Assembly (NCBI GenBank): GCA_030615555.1
Contig: JAUWZB010000055.1
Coordinates: forward strand, 1-5,894
Direction of reading: 5' to 3'
Length of the DNA: 5,894 nucleotides
Source: Dehalococcoidales bacterium
GTDB taxonomy: Bacteria > Chloroflexota > Dehalococcoidia > E44-bin15
The notes beneath the pieces were generated by a model. The model had not been told where the DNA came from and searched no databases. It saw only the letters and a program-made list of their open reading frames with translations. The position numbers and the translations under genes are program-made. Positions 3,514-5,894 of the stretch are shown piece after piece (position 1 is the stretch's first letter; each line of letters begins with the position of its first letter).

Positions 3514-5232
3514 ATGAGCGAAAAGATGGAACGAATCAGGCATTCAGCATCTCATGTGATGGCAGAGGCAGTCCAGGCGCTATTCCCCGAGGCTAAATTC
3601 GGCATCGGGCCGGTGATCGAGAATGGCTTCTACTACGACTTTGACCTCCCCCGCCCCCTCACCCCAGAGGACCTTCCGGTAATCGAGGCGAGAATGGCTG
3701 AGCTCATCGCCCAAGACCTCCCCTTCACCCGTGAGGAAGTGGAAAGGGATGAGGCGAGGCGCATCTTCGCTCACCAGCCATATAAGCTGGAGTTCATCGA
3801 TGAAATCCCCGAGGAGAGGATGACTATATATCGGCAGGGCTCCTTTGTTGACCTTTGCCGAGGGCCTCATGTAAGCTCGACAGGGGAGATAAAAGCCTTC
3901 AAGCTCCTGAACATTGCCGGGGCCTACTGGCGGGGCGATGAGAAGCGCCCGATGCTCCAGCGAATCTACGGCGTCGCCTTCGAGGCCCAAGAGAAGCTGG
4001 AGCGTTATCTGGAAAAGCTTGCCGAGGCGGCAAAGCGCGACCACCGAAAGCTGGGTCAGGAGCTCGACCTCTTCAGCTTTCATGAGGAGGCGGGACCGGG
4101 ATTGGTTCACTGGCACCCCAGGGGGGCTACAGTACGCCGCATCATCGAGGATTTCTGGATCGCGGAGCACCTGAAACGGGGGTATGAGATCGTCTACAGC
4201 CCCCATATCGCCAAGCTCGACCTCTGGAAGATGAGCGGGCACTGGGAGCTATACCGGGAGCACCTCTACTCACCAATGGATGTTGAAGGGCAAGAATACC
4301 TCATTAAGCCGATGAATTGCCCGGCCCATATCCTGATGTATAAGACGAAGCTCAGGAGCTATCGTGAGCTTCCCATAAGGTGGGCGGAGTTGGGCACGGT
4401 CTATCGCTATGAACGCTCCGGTGTGCTTCACGGTTTAACCAGGGTGCGGGGCTTCACCCAGGACGACGCCCATATTTTCTGCCGCCCCGACCAGCTTGAG
4501 GATGAGGTAGTTGGGGTGATGGAGTTTGCCATTTTTATGATGCGCACCTTCGGCTTTCAAGAATATGAGGTGCTTCTCTCCACCCGTCCTGAGAGGTATG
4601 CCGGCACCGTTGAGATATGGGAGGAGGCCACCGAGACCCTTAAAAGGGCGCTGAAGCGCCTCGCGCTCCCCTATAGGGTAGACCCGGGGGAGGGGGTGTT
4701 CTACGGCCCCAAAATCGATATCCGCCTTCGGGATGCCCTGGGAAGGGCGTGGCAGGGTCCCACCACCCAGGTCGACTTCAACCTGCCCGAGCGCTTCGAT
4801 GTTACTTACATAGACATTGACGGCGTGGCGCATCCTGTGGTCATCGTTCATCGCACCGTTCTGGGAAGCATGGAACGCTTCTTCGCCTGCCTCATTGAGC
4901 ACTATGCCGGCGCTTTCCCCATCTGGCTGGCGCCAGTTCAGGCAGTGGTGATTCCCATATCCGATCGCCATCTGGACTACGCCCATCAAGTGGCCGTGGA
5001 ACTCAAGGCTGAGGGGATGCGTGCCCAGGCAGATGCCCGCCCTGAGAGAATGAACCTGAAAATTCGCCAGGCGCAACTTCAGAAGATACCTTACATGTTG
5101 ATCGTAGGGGATAAGGAGGTGGCAAGCGCCGTGGTCTCGGTCAGGCTGAGAAACGGTGAGGATCTGGGAAGACAAAACCTGGAAACCTTCAAGGAGATAG
5201 CCAAGGCAGCCATCACGCAGAAAACGTCTTGA
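3514..5232 (+). CDS. thrS: Threonyl-tRNA synthetase lacking the TGS domain
   Basis: Cytoplasmic class II synthetase that charges tRNA-Thr and clears mischarged Ser-tRNA. The 572-residue product starts right at the editing domain: HSASH (10-14) with His10 and His14, and FVDLCRGPH (111-119) with Cys115 and His119, the editing-site residues. The catalytic domain follows from about 185: motif 1 around EIVYSP (225-230), motif 2 TVYRYERSG..HGLTRVRGFTQDDAHIF (295-322), motif 3 GSMERF (451-456). Zinc ligands Cys269 (MNCPAH), His320 and His446 are all present. The anticodon-binding domain occupies about 470-570. The Escherichia coli enzyme has 642 residues; the 60-70 residue N-terminal TGS domain is absent here. 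The frame extends 6 codons to a TTG at 3496, but the ATG at 3514 has GAAGGG seven bases upstream. An upstream stop rules out a hidden TGS segment. It precedes infC-rpmI, a common order. Confidence 0.97.
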   Translation: MSEKMERIRHSASHVMAEAVQALFPEAKFGIGPVIENGFYYDFDLPRPLTPEDLPVIEARMAELIAQDLPFTREEVERDEARRIFAHQPYKLEFIDEIPEERMTIYRQGSFVDLCRGPHVSSTGEIKAFKLLNIAGAYWRGDEKRPMLQRIYGVAFEAQEKLERYLEKLAEAAKRDHRKLGQELDLFSFHEEAGPGLVHWHPRGATVRRIIEDFWIAEHLKRGYEIVYSPHIAKLDLWKMSGHWELYREHLYSPMDVEGQEYLIKPMNCPAHILMYKTKLRSYRELPIRWAELGTVYRYERSGVLHGLTRVRGFTQDDAHIFCRPDQLEDEVVGVMEFAIFMMRTFGFQEYEVLLSTRPERYAGTVEIWEEATETLKRALKRLALPYRVDPGEGVFYGPKIDIRLRDALGRAWQGPTTQVDFNLPERFDVTYIDIDGVAHPVVIVHRTVLGSMERFFACLIEHYAGAFPIWLAPVQAVVIPISDRHLDYAHQVAVELKAEGMRAQADARPERMNLKIRQAQLQKIPYMLIVGDKEVASAVVSVRLRNGEDLGRQNLETFKEIAKAAITQKTS

Positions 5233-5242
5233 TTTTTATGGA

Positions 5243-5270
5243 AAGACATAGTATATTGCCATTCTATAAG
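5243..5270 (+). promoter_or_regulatory. Weak possible promoter before infC
   Basis: AAGACA (5243-5248), 16-bp spacer, TATAAG (5265-5270) in the 67-bp gap between thrS and infC. The -10 matches five of six consensus bases and the -35 four of six. An internal promoter before infC would fit the family, but this one is marginal. Confidence 0.3.
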
Positions 5271-5287
5271 AGGATCGTTGTGGGGGG

Positions 5288-5302
5288 TAAGGAAGCATAA
5301 TT
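5288..5302 (+). promoter_or_regulatory. Ribosome-binding site and AUU start of infC
   Basis: TAAGGA (5288-5293) is followed 6 bases later by ATT (5300-5302); an ATA lies one codon earlier, only 3 bases from AAGGA. The TAA inside this site is an in-frame stop, so the start must lie between 5291 and the GTG at 5342, and no ATG, GTG or TTG occurs there in frame. Confidence 0.75.
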
Positions 5303-5854
5303 AAGAAATATCGCGTTAACCAACAGATCATCGGCAGAGAGGTGCGATTGATCAGCGAAACGGGCGAACAGCTAGGCACCATGCCGCTTTACAAGGCTCG
5401 GGAGGTGGCTAAGGAGCGGGGCTATGACATAGTGGAGGTCGCCCCCCAAGTTGTCCCTCCAGTGTGTCGCCTCCTCGACTATGGGAAGTTCAAATACGAG
5501 CAGACCAAGAAGGAGCGCGAAGCGCGGAAGAGGCAGAAGTCTATTTTCCTAAGAGAGGTTCGGATGAGGCCCAAGATCGGGGAACACGATATCGAATTTA
5601 AGACCCGAATCGTCAAGAAGCTCATTGACGAAGGCAACAAGGTTAAAGTCTCCATACTATTCCGGGGTCGCGAGATCACCCACCCTGAGCTCGGCAAGGA
5701 GCTTCTTGAGCGGGTGGCCAGGGAATTAGAGGAGAAAGCCATTGTGGAAAGGGCCCCGATAATGGATGGGAGACGTATGATCATGGTCCTCGCCCCTGCC
5801 AAGCAACTCAAACCCGCCAAGGAGTCCCCTGATGCCCAAATTAAAGACTCATAA
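5300..5854 (+). CDS. infC: Translation initiation factor IF-3, non-canonical AUU start
   Basis: IF-3 binds the 30S subunit, keeps 50S away and checks the start codon and initiator tRNA. From ATT at 5300 the product has 184 residues, a normal length. The N-domain opens KKYRVNQQIIGREVRLIS (2-19), matching the family's R.N..I...EVR.I start, and holds YKAREVAKERGYDIVEVAP (31-49) and PPVCRLLDYGKFKYE (53-67). A basic linker (KKEREARKRQK, 70-80) leads to the C-domain with REVRMRPKIGEHD (85-97), KVKVSILFRGRE (114-125) and HPELG (128-132). The GTG at 5342 would remove 14 conserved residues and has no ribosome-binding site, so AUU (or AUA at 5297) is preferred. In E. coli an AUU start lets IF-3 repress its own synthesis; the same is inferred here. 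It follows thrS by 67 bp and overlaps rpmI. Confidence 0.93.
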   Translation: MKKYRVNQQIIGREVRLISETGEQLGTMPLYKAREVAKERGYDIVEVAPQVVPPVCRLLDYGKFKYEQTKKEREARKRQKSIFLREVRMRPKIGEHDIEFKTRIVKKLIDEGNKVKVSILFRGREITHPELGKELLERVARELEEKAIVERAPIMDGRRMIMVLAPAKQLKPAKESPDAQIKDS

Positions 5855-5894
5855 GGCAGCAAGCCGCCGCTTCCATGTTACCGGCAGCGGCAAG
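5832..5894 (+). CDS. rpmI: 50S ribosomal protein L35, first 21 codons
   Basis: Small basic large-subunit protein. The visible residues MPKLKTHKAASRRFHVTGSGK match the family's opening (MPK-KTHK-A-KRF--TG-GK) closely, so identity is safe although about two thirds of the gene lies beyond the window. AAGGAG (5819-5824) stands 7 bases before the ATG. The gene starts inside the end of infC, in another frame, overlapping it by 23 bp. In the standard infC-rpmI-rplT order rplT should follow outside the window. Confidence 0.93.
   Translation, partial: MPKLKTHKAASRRFHVTGSGK

Noticed and set aside
3580..4242. Minus-strand frame of 220 codons inside thrS
   Set aside because: Shadow of the conserved thrS frame with no ribosome-binding site or domain.
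4435..5175. Minus-strand frame of 246 codons inside thrS
   Set aside because: Long only because of GC-rich codon use in thrS; the plus strand holds all the synthetase motifs.
1..5894. CRISPR array, prophage, defence or toxin-antitoxin system
   Set aside because: No regularly spaced repeats and no such genes; apart from the transposase relic, every frame with recognisable features is a housekeeping gene.

Overview
The window is a compact piece of bacterial chromosome made almost entirely of translation and replication housekeeping genes, arranged as two outward-facing blocks around a decayed insertion-sequence remnant. The GC-rich coding style, the DnaB C-terminal motif (an EDEW..HP..PYP stretch after the IEQDADVVVF core), a threonyl-tRNA synthetase without the N-terminal TGS domain and a relic rve-type transposase together suggest an uncultured Chloroflexota, perhaps a Dehalococcoidia relative. 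This placement is inference from remembered family features, not from a search.

Left block, all on the minus strand and reading leftward from about 2830: an orphan 5S rRNA gene with its own promoter and a T-run terminator (2665-2831); rpsU (ribosomal protein S21, GTG start) from a near-consensus promoter, followed by yqeY (GatB/YqeY family) and an intrinsic terminator (1850-1889); then rplI (ribosomal protein L9 with a long Lys/Ala/Glu tail) and dnaB (replicative helicase, cut by the window edge), two bases apart. The usual rpsF-ssb-rpsR genes are not upstream of rplI.

Centre, 2854-3311: a 5'-truncated rve/DDE transposase pseudogene with a lost catalytic aspartate, then about 85 bp with no gene but with three short inverted repeats.

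Right block, all on the plus strand: a strong promoter, tRNA-Val(GAC) with encoded CCA, a 76-bp leader holding a terminator-like hairpin and a competing helix over the ribosome-binding site, thrS, infC and the first 21 codons of rpmI. infC has no ATG/GTG/TTG start that gives a full-length protein; the only reading that keeps its N-terminus uses AUU (or AUA), as known for IF3 autoregulation in Escherichia coli. rpmI overlaps the end of infC by 23 bp.

Functionally the right block supplies a charged-tRNA enzyme, an initiation factor and a large-subunit protein, and the left block supplies 5S rRNA, S21, L9 and the fork helicase. I see no new defence or metabolic system. The most interesting signals are regulatory: the infC start, the thrS leader and the self-contained 5S unit.
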